Made by a program: the position numbers and the translations under genes
Shown here: positions 1 to 5,639 of the stretch, piece by piece
Layout: every line of letters starts with the position of its first letter
Position numbering within the stretch: position 1 is the first letter of the stretch
Notes under the pieces: model-generated
What the model was told of the DNA's origin: nothing
Seen by the model: the letters and a program-made list of their open reading frames with translations, nothing else
Database searches by the model: none
Assembly: GCA_964553775.1 (NCBI GenBank)
Contig: CAZKLU010000090.1
Coordinates: 1-6,322, forward strand
From: RUG626 sp964553775
GTDB taxonomy: Bacteria; Bacillota; Clostridia; Oscillospirales; Oscillospiraceae
Direction: 5' to 3'
DNA: 6,322 nt

Positions 1-6
1 CAACAG

Positions 7-68
7 GCTTGCGTTCCGCAAGCATACCAGTCAGCCTATCGGCTGACAAGCCGCCGTATTCACGGCGG
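7..68 (+). other. Three tandem hairpins upstream of ligA (possible structured leader, intergenic repeat or small RNA end)
   Basis: Three perfect 7-bp stem-loops follow one another. The first is GCTTGCG (7-13) with CGCAAGC (17-23) around a TTC loop. The second is GTCAGCC (30-36) with GGCTGAC (41-47) around TATC. The third is CCGCCGT (51-57) with ACGGCGG (62-68) around ATTC. An alternative pairing is also available: GGCTTG (6-11) is complementary to CAAGCC (47-52), which would disrupt the first and part of the second hairpin. No T-run follows any stem, so these do not look like simple intrinsic terminators. They may be part of the ligA 5' untranslated region, a repetitive intergenic element, or the end of an RNA that begins outside the window. 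The structure is seen directly; the role is unknown. Confidence 0.5.
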
Positions 69-88
69 TACCACGCAAAATAACAAAC

Positions 89-93
89 AGGAG
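89..93 (+). promoter_or_regulatory. Ribosome binding site of ligA
   Basis: AGGAG lies 9 nt before the ATG at 103. It decides the start, because the ligA frame is open all the way back to position 1 without a stop. The upstream codons have no family resemblance, while MSDFTHQAERL is a normal LigA N-terminus. Confidence 0.8.
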
Positions 94-102
94 TATACTG
101 CC

Positions 103-2085
103 ATGTCTGATTTTACACACCAAGCCGAAAGGCTTCGCAAAACCCTCGACGAATATAACTACAACTACTACGTCCTTGACGCTCCTACAGTCAGCGACTA
201 CGAGTACGATATGCTCCTGCGCGAGCTTGCGGAACTTGAAGCCGCCCACCCGGAGCTTGTCACACCAGAATCGCCTACCCAGAGAGTCGGCGGTACACCA
301 TCCGACAGCTTCATCGAGGTCACTCACGAGGTTCCGCTCGAAAGCCTTGCCGATGTGTTCTCATTTAACGAGCTTGACGATTTCGAGTGCCGCGTCCGTG
401 AAACTATAGACACACCCCAGTTCGATGTCGAGCCGAAAATCGACGGTCTTTCAGTCGCGCTCCGCTACGAAAACGGCATCTTTACTCAGGGTGCTACTCG
501 CGGAAACGGTACAGTCGGCGAGGATGTGACCGCTAATCTCCGCACTATCCGCTCACTCCCGCTCAAGCTGCTCAACGCGCCTCAACACCTTGTCATCAGA
601 GGCGAGGTGTATATGCCAAAAGCCGTGTTCCACAGACTGAACGCCGAACGCGAGGAAAACGAGAAGCCCCTCTTCGCTAACCCCCGTAACGCCGCAGCCG
701 GTTCTCTCCGCCAGCTCAACCCCAAAATCGCCGCCGAACGCTGCCTTGATATTATCATCTTCAATGTCCAGTCTGTCACAGGCTTGTCGTTTGAAACACA
801 CACCGAATCGCTCGATTACCTTTCCTCACTGCGTTTCAGAGTAGTTCCCCACGATATTTTCTCTAACGTCTCAGAGTGCCGGGGAAGGATCCTCGAAATC
901 GGTGAACACCGCGACCGCTTCGATTACGATATTGACGGTGCCGTAATCAAACTGAACTCCCTTTCCGGAAGAGCCATACTCGGAAGTACCGCCAAAGCCC
1001 CGCGCTGGGCTGTCGCGTATAAGTACCCGCCGGAGGAAAAAGAAACTACGGTGCGCGATATTATTATTCAAGTCGGGCGTACTGGCGTTCTCACCCCAAA
1101 GGCTGTCTTTGACCCCGTGCGTCTCGCCGGTACAACCGTGACAAGCGCGACACTCCACAACGCCGATGTCATAGCCGAAAAGGATATTCGCGTAAACGAT
1201 ACTATTGTCGTCCGAAAAGCCGGAGAGATAATACCGGAGGTTCTCAGCGTCAATACCGCTAAACGCCCCGCTGACAGCCGCCCGTTCATTTTCCCCACAC
1301 GCTGCCCTGTTTGCGGCACCCCTGTCGTGCGCGATGAGGGAGGAACTGCTATACGCTGCACAGGTGCCGAATGTCCCGCCCAACAGCTCCGCTATGTTAT
1401 TCATTTCGCGTCAAAACAGGCTATGGATATCGAGGGTCTTGGTTCCTCAGCCGCCGCGCTCCTTATTGATAACGGTCTTATTAAAACCGCCGCCGATGTG
1501 TACAGCCTTGACGCGGCTTCTCTGGTGTCACTTCCGGGATTTGCTAAAAAGTCAGCCGAAAACCTCATAAACGCTATCGAACGCTCAAAAGACCGTGACC
1601 TCTCTAATGTTATCTGCGCCCTCGGTATTCCACAGATAGGCAGCGCGGTCGCTAAAACTCTCGCGAGACGCTTCGGTACTATGGACAACCTCATGAACGC
1701 GAGTAAGGAGGAGCTTTGCGATATTGATGATGTCGGGGAAATAATGGCAAATAACATAACGCGCTGGTTCGCGTCCGATTCGTCACAGCACTTCCTGAAG
1801 CAGCTCAAAGACGCGGGAGTGAATATGGTGAGCCGCGAACAGGCTGCCGGAGATAAATTTGCCGGTATGACTTTTGTCCTGACAGGTACTCTCGAACACT
1901 TCACCCGCGATAAGGCAAAGGCAATTATCGAGAATCTCGGCGGTAAAACCGCGGGTTCTGTCTCAAAAAAGACAACGTATGTCGTTGCGGGTGAGAACGC
2001 CGGTTCAAAGCTAACTAAAGCGCAGTCTCTTGGCATAAATATCCTGACAGAGAGCGAGTTCATGGAGCTTGCGGGAATAGAATAA
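103..2085 (+). CDS. ligA: NAD+-dependent DNA ligase LigA
   Basis: This 660-residue protein is full length for bacterial LigA. The enzyme seals nicks in duplex DNA during replication and repair, using NAD+ to adenylate its active-site lysine. The N-terminal Ia region carries the NAD+-binding YYVLDAPTVSDYEYD-type motif (about 21-36). The adenylation domain has the KxDG motif KIDG with catalytic Lys112, RGNG (133-136), RGEVYMP (166-172) and the KYP motif (307-309). An OB fold follows (about 315-395), then a four-cysteine zinc finger (C401, C404, C419, C424), helix-hairpin-helix repeats (about 440-560) and a C-terminal BRCT domain (about 585-656). All key residues are present, so it should be active. 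The coding strand is C-rich and the gene points towards the putative origin downstream, so it would be read head-on to a fork leaving that origin leftwards. No promoter was recognised in the 102 bases upstream. Confidence 0.98.
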   Translation: MSDFTHQAERLRKTLDEYNYNYYVLDAPTVSDYEYDMLLRELAELEAAHPELVTPESPTQRVGGTPSDSFIEVTHEVPLESLADVFSFNELDDFECRVRETIDTPQFDVEPKIDGLSVALRYENGIFTQGATRGNGTVGEDVTANLRTIRSLPLKLLNAPQHLVIRGEVYMPKAVFHRLNAEREENEKPLFANPRNAAAGSLRQLNPKIAAERCLDIIIFNVQSVTGLSFETHTESLDYLSSLRFRVVPHDIFSNVSECRGRILEIGEHRDRFDYDIDGAVIKLNSLSGRAILGSTAKAPRWAVAYKYPPEEKETTVRDIIIQVGRTGVLTPKAVFDPVRLAGTTVTSATLHNADVIAEKDIRVNDTIVVRKAGEIIPEVLSVNTAKRPADSRPFIFPTRCPVCGTPVVRDEGGTAIRCTGAECPAQQLRYVIHFASKQAMDIEGLGSSAAALLIDNGLIKTAADVYSLDAASLVSLPGFAKKSAENLINAIERSKDRDLSNVICALGIPQIGSAVAKTLARRFGTMDNLMNASKEELCDIDDVGEIMANNITRWFASDSSQHFLKQLKDAGVNMVSREQAAGDKFAGMTFVLTGTLEHFTRDKAKAIIENLGGKTAGSVSKKTTYVVAGENAGSKLTKAQSLGINILTESEFMELAGIE

Positions 2086-2120
2086 ACACTCAGGCTTGCC
2101 TGTAATATTTTCACATTTTT

Positions 2121-2187
2121 CGGCGAGACGGGAAAATAGGAGTTCCGGTTCATGGTGAAGTGAAAGCTGTAAATCCCCGTCTCGTCG
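2121..2187. repeat. 12-bp inverted repeat between ligA and the AT-rich tract
   Basis: CGGCGAGACGGG (2121-2132) pairs with CCCGTCTCGTCG (2176-2187) through 12 pairs, one of them G-U in RNA, around a 43-nt loop. No T-run follows the right arm. It could be a structured 3' end of the ligA transcript that shields the downstream origin, or a protein-binding site. It is not a typical intrinsic terminator. The pairing is seen directly; the role is inferred. Confidence 0.45.
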
Positions 2188-2228
2188 CGAATATATCCTG
2201 CGGTTTCCGGTGAAGCGGGTTCTCTTCT

Positions 2229-2276
2229 AAACAAATAAAAATTTTTTGTATATATAATAAAATAAAATAAGTATAT
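2229..2276. other. AT-rich duplex unwinding element
   Basis: Only three of these 48 positions are G or C (2232, 2248, 2271), in a window otherwise near 50% GC. The tract includes a run of A then T (about 2237-2247), a TATATA segment and a repeated AATAA pattern. It touches the TAG repeat directly, as expected for the region melted first at a DnaA-dependent origin. Confidence 0.72.
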
Positions 2277-2277
2277 G

Positions 2278-2298
2278 TAGTAGTAGCAGTAGTAGTAG
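2278..2298 (+). repeat. DnaA-trio element, (TAG)3-CAG-(TAG)3
   Basis: Seven contiguous trinucleotides read TAG, TAG, TAG, CAG, TAG, TAG, TAG. The run abuts the AT-rich tract on its left and the first DnaA-box-like 9-mer two bases to its right. Known DnaA-trios are usually more degenerate (TAG, TAA and AAG mixed) and the first trios next to the box matter most. Here the three nearest are all TAG. A plain trinucleotide microsatellite is the alternative, but its exact placement between boxes and AT-rich DNA argues against chance. Confidence 0.8.
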
Positions 2299-2300
2299 TC

Positions 2301-2318
2301 CGTGGAAACTGTGGAAAA
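2301..2318 (+). promoter_or_regulatory. Trio-proximal pair of DnaA boxes
   Basis: Two adjoining 9-mers read CGTGGAAAC (2301-2309, 6 of 9 to TGTGGATAA) and TGTGGAAAA (2310-2318, 8 of 9). They share the GTGGAAA core and face the same way. Their place beside the TAG repeat matches the box pair that loads DnaA onto the trios in B. subtilis. Confidence 0.72.
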
Positions 2319-2363
2319 CTCAAAAAAGTGAGAAAAAATCTGGAGAAATCCGATGTAAAACTC

Positions 2364-2383
2364 GGTGGAAAAGCTGTGGATGA
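2364..2383 (+). promoter_or_regulatory. Second pair of DnaA-box-like sites
   Basis: GGTGGAAAA (2364-2372, 7 of 9) and TGTGGATGA (2375-2383, 8 of 9 to TGTGGATAA) lie two bases apart in the same orientation as the first pair. The second is the closest to the classic TGTGGAT core in the window. Confidence 0.65.
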
Positions 2384-2431
2384 TTTTGTCAGCTTTCAAC
2401 AGTTCACACAGAGCGAAAAAATTTCGACATA

Positions 2432-2447
2432 TTTCCACTGTGGAAAC
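2432..2447. promoter_or_regulatory. DnaA-box-like site inside a perfect inverted repeat
   Basis: TTTCCAC-T-GTGGAAA (2432-2446) is a perfect inverted repeat with 7-bp arms, so the GTGGAAA core is present on both strands. The + strand 9-mer is TGTGGAAAC (2439-2447, 7 of 9 to TGTGGATAA). It may be a head-to-head box pair or the site of another dimeric origin-binding protein. Confidence 0.5.
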
Positions 2448-2454
2448 CTGTTAA

Positions 2455-2476
2455 TTTCCATGGAAACGGTGGAAAA
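2455..2476. promoter_or_regulatory. Palindrome plus last DnaA-box-like site of the cluster
   Basis: TTTCCATGGAAA (2455-2466) is a perfect 12-bp palindrome whose half-sites resemble the GTGGAAA core without its first bases. It is followed at once by GGTGGAAAA (2468-2476), which is identical to the 9-mer at 2364-2372. No further core matches are seen to the right, so this marks the edge of the cluster. Confidence 0.45.
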
Positions 2477-2611
2477 CCAGCCGCTCGGACGAAGCATTGT
2501 TAAGGCACCATGCGAAACGCCTAAAATAGTCTCAGACACGCCATCCCCGCGCCACGAATCATGGTTGAGATAATCAACTTGTGTATTTTTAGTAAATGTC
2601 AGATTTTACCC
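2477..2611. other. Spacer between origin-like cluster and promoter, no recognised gene
   Basis: No convincing coding region, DnaA-box core or RNA gene is seen here. A short inverted repeat GTTGA (2564-2568) with TCAAC (2574-2578) is present. A T/A-rich stretch (about 2584-2608) lies just before the -35 box and could act as an UP element for the promoter at 2612. Confidence 0.4.
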
Positions 2612-2640
2612 TTGACAGACGGCGGTTAAAGTGATATAAT
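2612..2640 (+). promoter_or_regulatory. Consensus sigma-A promoter for the SLH glycosidase gene
   Basis: TTGACA (2612-2617) and TATAAT (2635-2640) are both perfect, with the optimal 17-bp spacer. Transcription should start near 2647, leaving about 103 nt of leader before the TTG start at 2750. TGTCA (2597-2601) and TGACA (2613-2617) form a 5-bp inverted repeat overlapping the -35 box, a possible but weak operator. Confidence 0.88.
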
Positions 2641-2664
2641 GGCGTTAGCGAAAAGTTAGTATTA

Positions 2665-2706
2665 TCCCTCGCTGACGGGTTTTCCCCGCAAGCCCTCGCG
2701 CAGGGA
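2665..2706 (+). other. Leader stem-loop upstream of the SLH glycosidase gene
   Basis: TCCCTCGC (2665-2672) can pair with GCGCAGGGA (2698-2706) through eight pairs with one bulged C (2701). It encloses a smaller CGGG (2676-2679)/CCCG (2685-2688) hairpin. The structure lies in the predicted 5' leader, before the ribosome binding site. It matches no riboswitch class I can recognise; it may stabilise the mRNA or be incidental. Confidence 0.3.
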
Positions 2707-2730
2707 GCGGCACAGAAATCGTAACAGCAA

Positions 2731-2737
2731 AAAGGAG
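2731..2737 (+). promoter_or_regulatory. Ribosome binding site for the TTG-started gene
   Basis: AAAGGAG is followed by a 12-nt spacer to TTG at 2750, somewhat longer than usual. The TTG start is preferred because it gives a complete signal peptide with the basic start MKRK. The first in-frame ATG is residue 17, inside the hydrophobic core. Confidence 0.65.
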
Positions 2738-2749
2738 CAGGCGAATACA

Positions 2750-5416
2750 TTGAAACGAAAGATACAGAGCGTTGTCTCCGTGCTTATCGCCGCCCTGATG
2801 ATATTTACCATCGGAGCGGACGCGGCTATTAACGGCACGGGAATACCAACGAAAACGAACACCACTGAAATTACCGGCGGTCTTACATACACCTCCGCGA
2901 CATCCAAAAACTCCAAAGACGAGGAAGTCAATACATATTACCTGACATATTCATTCGGCAGCGATGTACACCCGATCGTCATGGCTTGCGATACTATTTA
3001 CGGCGGCATGACTATGAGCAAAGTCATTACATACGCCGAGAGCCTTGGTTACAACGTATACGGCGGAGTGAACGCTGACTTTTTCTCAATGAGCTATAGA
3101 GTTCCTATAGGAACGGTTATCGAGAACGGAGAACTGAAATCATCTACAAACTACGAAAATGTTCTCGCTTTTGACGATAACGGCGCGTTTATTGTCGAAA
3201 AACCGACTGTCACTTTTACGCTCAGAAGCTTCACGACAGGCAAGACAACAACTGTCAATAATCTCAATAAAATGCGTAACGATGTCGGAGGACTGTATCT
3301 TTTCACCTCCGCGTTCTCGACAGTCTCAACGAGAACATCCTCAGACGGCTGGTTTGTCCGTATGAAAATAATCGGCAAGCAGGAGATTAACCTCACGGAG
3401 ACTGTCACAATGGAAGTCGTTGAAATCATAAACGGCAAAGACCCCGTAAAAATCGGTGACGGTTACGTTCTTCTCACGGCGGCTGACGCGAGCAATATGG
3501 GCAGTGTCCGTGACAGCTTCACAGTCGGCGATACGGTTTCGCTCTCGGCTTCATGCTCGGATGAGCGGCTCAAGGGCGCGGTCTGGGCTACAGGCTGCGG
3601 TGATATACTCGTCTCAGACGGCAAAGTTACAGACAGCAAGAAGTGGGATTCCGACCTCACAGGCTATCACCCACGCACCGCCGCCGGAATAACATCTGAC
3701 GGCACACTCGTCCTGTATCTGGCGGACGGACGCTCCGGTGTCTCTTACGGCGCGACAATGACAGAGACAGCTTACGACCTCATAGACAAGGGCTGCGAGT
3801 ACGCTGTGAACCTTGACGGCGGCGGCTCCTCAATGATGGCGGTGAAGCAGGGGAACGCTAAATGCTCGGTTGTGAACACTCCGTCAGACGGCAAGGAACG
3901 CTCCTGCGCCTCCTACATATTGTTCGTAACAGATACGGAGAGGACGATAAAGCCGACTGAGCTGCTTTTGAAAAATGAAGGCGCGTATGTCCTTACCGGA
4001 GCGACACTGCCGCTACAATTCGCCGCGTTGGGCAAAAACGGAGAAGCCGCCCTCGCGCCGGATGACACATACGCTGTTTCAACATTTCTCGGCGCGTCTG
4101 TCGGCACAAGCTATACCGCCGGAACGGATGAGGGGATAGATATGCTCACGCTGATATCCGAAGCAAAGGGCATAAGCGGCACAGGTTCTGTGTATGTGAC
4201 ATCTGATATTGATACTCTGACGCTTTCGGATATAACGATAGCGCACGGTGAGAGCGTTGATATTAAGCCTGTTGCGACTAAAGACGGCAGCAGCGTCGCT
4301 ACAGACGGCGCGGTAAGCTATATACTTGGCGGCGCGGTCGGCACGATAACGACTGACGGCAAATTCACCGCGACAGCCGCTCCGGGTACAGTCGGAACCG
4401 TGACGGTAACAGCGGGCAGCAAGTCAGCCACCGCCGCCGTGACAGTTACTAACAATCTTGTTGACACAATAGATCACTGGGCGGAGGATTATATTGTAAA
4501 GCTCTACATGGCAAATATTGTTACAGGAACAGACAGCACACACTTCACGCCGAACGCTGATATACGCCGCTGCGACTTCGCTCTCATGCTCTGGAGGACA
4601 GCGGGGGAGCCGGAGGTGAGCGGTGACGCTGAGTTATTTGAGGATGTAGCGTCTGACAGCTACTACGCGGACGCTGTGACATGGGCGAGGGAAGCCGGAA
4701 TTACGAACGGCACCGGAGACAACAAATTCAGCCCAACGAGCAGCATTACGAGGCAGGAGGCGTTTACGCTTATTGAGCGGTTCATGGAGTATATGAATAT
4801 GGATATGCCGGACGCTGACGGAACCGCGCTTGACAGCTTCAGTGACGCTGACACGCTCTCTGAGTACGCTGTGGAGCCTGTGAGTGCGCTGATAGCGGCG
4901 GGTATAGTGAACGGTTCCGACGGCAAACTCACACCCCGAAACGCTCTGACCCGCGCCGAAACAGCGAAGCTCCTGTGCGTTGTGTATGACGAGATGAAGC
5001 AGCAATCGACCCTTCCAGAGGATGCAGTGAACCCTGACGAAACTGAGAACACTGACGATATAGTGAACCCAGACGATACCGAGAACCCCGACAACACAGA
5101 GAACCCCGATGATACCGAGAACCCTGACGATACAGAGAACATTGATGATACAGTGAATCCTGACGATACAGAGAACATTGATGATACAGAGAACCCCGAC
5201 GATACAGTGAACCCAGACGATACAGAGAACCCTGACGATACAGAGAACCCCGATGATACCGAGAACCCTGACGATACCGAGAACCCCGACAACACAGAAA
5301 ACTCCGAAGGTACAGAAAACTCCGAAGGTACAGAAAACTCCGAAGGTACAGAAAACCCCGATGATACAGAGAATCCCGACAGCACTGCGGGAGATATAAC
5401 AGGGGATGGCGAATAA
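2750..5416 (+). CDS. Secreted SLH-anchored phosphodiester glycosidase (NAGPA) domain protein with acidic hexapeptide tail
   Basis: An 888-residue exported multidomain protein. A signal peptide (KRK n-region, hydrophobic 7-22, likely cut after ADA at 23-25) precedes a phosphodiester glycosidase domain of the NAGPA family (about 70-393). That domain shows GGVNADFF (105-112), HPRTAAGITSDG (307-318), LADGR (324-328), LDGGGSS (355-361) and NTPSDGKER (376-384). The family removes sugars held by phosphodiester links, as in the lysosomal uncovering enzyme; the bacterial substrate here is unknown. Two Ig-like modules follow (about 400-486 and 488-567, the second BIG2-like). Three SLH domains (about 572-617, 629-680, 696-748) should bind secondary cell-wall polymer. 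Residues 761-880 are 20 acidic hexapeptides, placed unusually after the SLH anchor. It has its own perfect promoter. Domain calls are confident; enzymatic activity is inferred. Confidence 0.92.
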   Translation: MKRKIQSVVSVLIAALMIFTIGADAAINGTGIPTKTNTTEITGGLTYTSATSKNSKDEEVNTYYLTYSFGSDVHPIVMACDTIYGGMTMSKVITYAESLGYNVYGGVNADFFSMSYRVPIGTVIENGELKSSTNYENVLAFDDNGAFIVEKPTVTFTLRSFTTGKTTTVNNLNKMRNDVGGLYLFTSAFSTVSTRTSSDGWFVRMKIIGKQEINLTETVTMEVVEIINGKDPVKIGDGYVLLTAADASNMGSVRDSFTVGDTVSLSASCSDERLKGAVWATGCGDILVSDGKVTDSKKWDSDLTGYHPRTAAGITSDGTLVLYLADGRSGVSYGATMTETAYDLIDKGCEYAVNLDGGGSSMMAVKQGNAKCSVVNTPSDGKERSCASYILFVTDTERTIKPTELLLKNEGAYVLTGATLPLQFAALGKNGEAALAPDDTYAVSTFLGASVGTSYTAGTDEGIDMLTLISEAKGISGTGSVYVTSDIDTLTLSDITIAHGESVDIKPVATKDGSSVATDGAVSYILGGAVGTITTDGKFTATAAPGTVGTVTVTAGSKSATAAVTVTNNLVDTIDHWAEDYIVKLYMANIVTGTDSTHFTPNADIRRCDFALMLWRTAGEPEVSGDAELFEDVASDSYYADAVTWAREAGITNGTGDNKFSPTSSITRQEAFTLIERFMEYMNMDMPDADGTALDSFSDADTLSEYAVEPVSALIAAGIVNGSDGKLTPRNALTRAETAKLLCVVYDEMKQQSTLPEDAVNPDETENTDDIVNPDDTENPDNTENPDDTENPDDTENIDDTVNPDDTENIDDTENPDDTVNPDDTENPDDTENPDDTENPDDTENPDNTENSEGTENSEGTENSEGTENPDDTENPDSTAGDITGDGE
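5030..5389 (+). repeat. 20-unit 18-bp tandem repeat encoding NPDDTE-type hexapeptides
   Basis: Exactly 20 in-frame 18-bp units encode residues 761-880. Most are NPDDTE, with variants NPDETE, NTDDIV, NPDNTE, NIDDTV, NIDDTE, NPDDTV and NPDSTA, and three consecutive NSEGTE units. The NSEGTE block (5300-5353) is a perfect DNA triplication, which suggests recent duplication. Other units differ mostly at synonymous sites. Units are multiples of three, so gain or loss would change tail length without a frameshift. Confidence 0.95.
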
Positions 5417-5451
5417 GTGTTAATTTTTCCTGAAAATCCGGATAGTTGCTG

Positions 5452-5481
5452 TTGACTGCCTATCAAAAATTATGGTACAAT
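5452..5481 (+). promoter_or_regulatory. Extended -10 promoter for the membrane protein gene
   Basis: TTGACT (5452-5457) and TACAAT (5476-5481) each match five of six consensus bases and are 18 bp apart. A TG at 5473-5474 supplies the extended -10 element. Transcription should begin near 5488, so the gene would have a leader of about 150 nt and be independent of the gene before it. Confidence 0.75.
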
Positions 5482-5487
5482 TACATT

Positions 5488-5639
5488 GTAGAGGTGTATT
5501 TGCACGGCTGAAAGGGCAGGGTGATTCAGATGGTTCATAAACGCGGGCAGAAATATATACTGCCGGAATGATTACTAAAGGCTGCGGGATAAAATTTCGC
5601 GGTCACGGTGCATGAAAAACACGGAAGGAGGAAATCACC
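5488..5639 (+). other. Long 5' leader with possible 13-codon upstream ORF
   Basis: The predicted leader contains a short ORF, ATG at 5530 to TGA at 5569-5571 (MVHKRGQKYILPE). It could also start at GTG 5521, closely preceded by AAAGGGCAGG. A hairpin GGCAG (5546-5550)/CTGCC (5560-5564) lies inside it. This could be a regulatory leader peptide or chance; no known riboswitch was recognised. Confidence 0.25.
5625..5631 (+). promoter_or_regulatory. Strong ribosome binding site of the membrane protein gene
   Basis: AAGGAGG, a full match to the anti-Shine-Dalgarno complement, lies 8 nt before ATG 5640. It fixes the start of a gene that has no stop codon inside the window. Confidence 0.85.

Larger units (their letters stand above)
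2229..2476 (+). other. Putative replication origin (oriC-like basal unwinding system)
   Basis: The segment shows, in order, a 48-bp tract with 45 A/T bases (2229-2276), seven in-phase TAG-type trinucleotides (2278-2298), and DnaA-box-like 9-mers in one orientation at 2301, 2310, 2364, 2375, 2439 and 2468. In B. subtilis the DnaA-trio element (3'-GAT-5' units, i.e. TAG read 5'->3') sits between the DnaA boxes and the AT-rich unwinding region, and DnaA spreads from the boxes onto the trios to open the duplex. Order and polarity match here: read on the + strand, AT-rich tract, TAG repeats, then boxes as TGTGGAnnn. Nucleotide skew also changes across the gap. dnaA and dnaN are not in the window. 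A chromosomal oriC is the best reading because ligA is a housekeeping gene; a plasmid or integrated-element origin is less likely. Confidence 0.78.

Noticed and set aside
1..46. C-terminal end of an upstream gene ending at TGA 44-46 (NRLAFRKHTSQPIG)
   Set aside because: Possible, but the bases are fully accounted for by two perfect hairpins and 14 residues cannot be assigned to any family.
62..75. T-box antiterminator-like motif ACGGCGGTACCACG
   Set aside because: It resembles AGGGTGGNACCGCG, but the TGGN bulge that pairs with the tRNA end is changed to CGGT, part of it is used in the hairpin at 51-68, and neither terminator nor a tRNA-related gene follows.
871..1404. 177-codon - strand frame inside ligA
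   Set aside because: A shadow of the ligA coding frame with no recognisable protein features.
2091..2102. CAGGC-TT-GCCTG as a ligA terminator
   Set aside because: Only five pairs with a two-base loop and no proper T-run after it; too weak to call an intrinsic terminator.
2278..2298. TAG run as a mere microsatellite or CRISPR-like repeat
   Set aside because: Too short for CRISPR, and its exact position between the AT-rich tract and same-orientation boxes fits a DnaA-trio better than a random triplet expansion.
1401..2438. 345-codon open frame on the - strand over the ligA 3' half and the origin-like gap
   Set aside because: It is antisense to well-supported ligA codons, has low-complexity Tyr/Phe content over the AT-rich tract, shows no domain and no ribosome binding site.
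2328..2573. 81-codon + strand frame starting at GTG in the gap
   Set aside because: No ribosome binding site, composition dictated by the GTGGAAA repeats, no recognisable protein family; it overlaps the box cluster.
2596..2610. ATGTCAGATTTTACC resembling the ligA start at 103-117
   Set aside because: About 13 of 14 bases match, but there is no ribosome binding site and the frame meets the promoter region; most likely chance.
4663..5466. 267-codon - strand frame rich in SGFSVSS repeats
   Set aside because: It is the reverse reading of the NPDDTE repeat; the + strand frame has signal peptide, SLH domains, promoter and start site.
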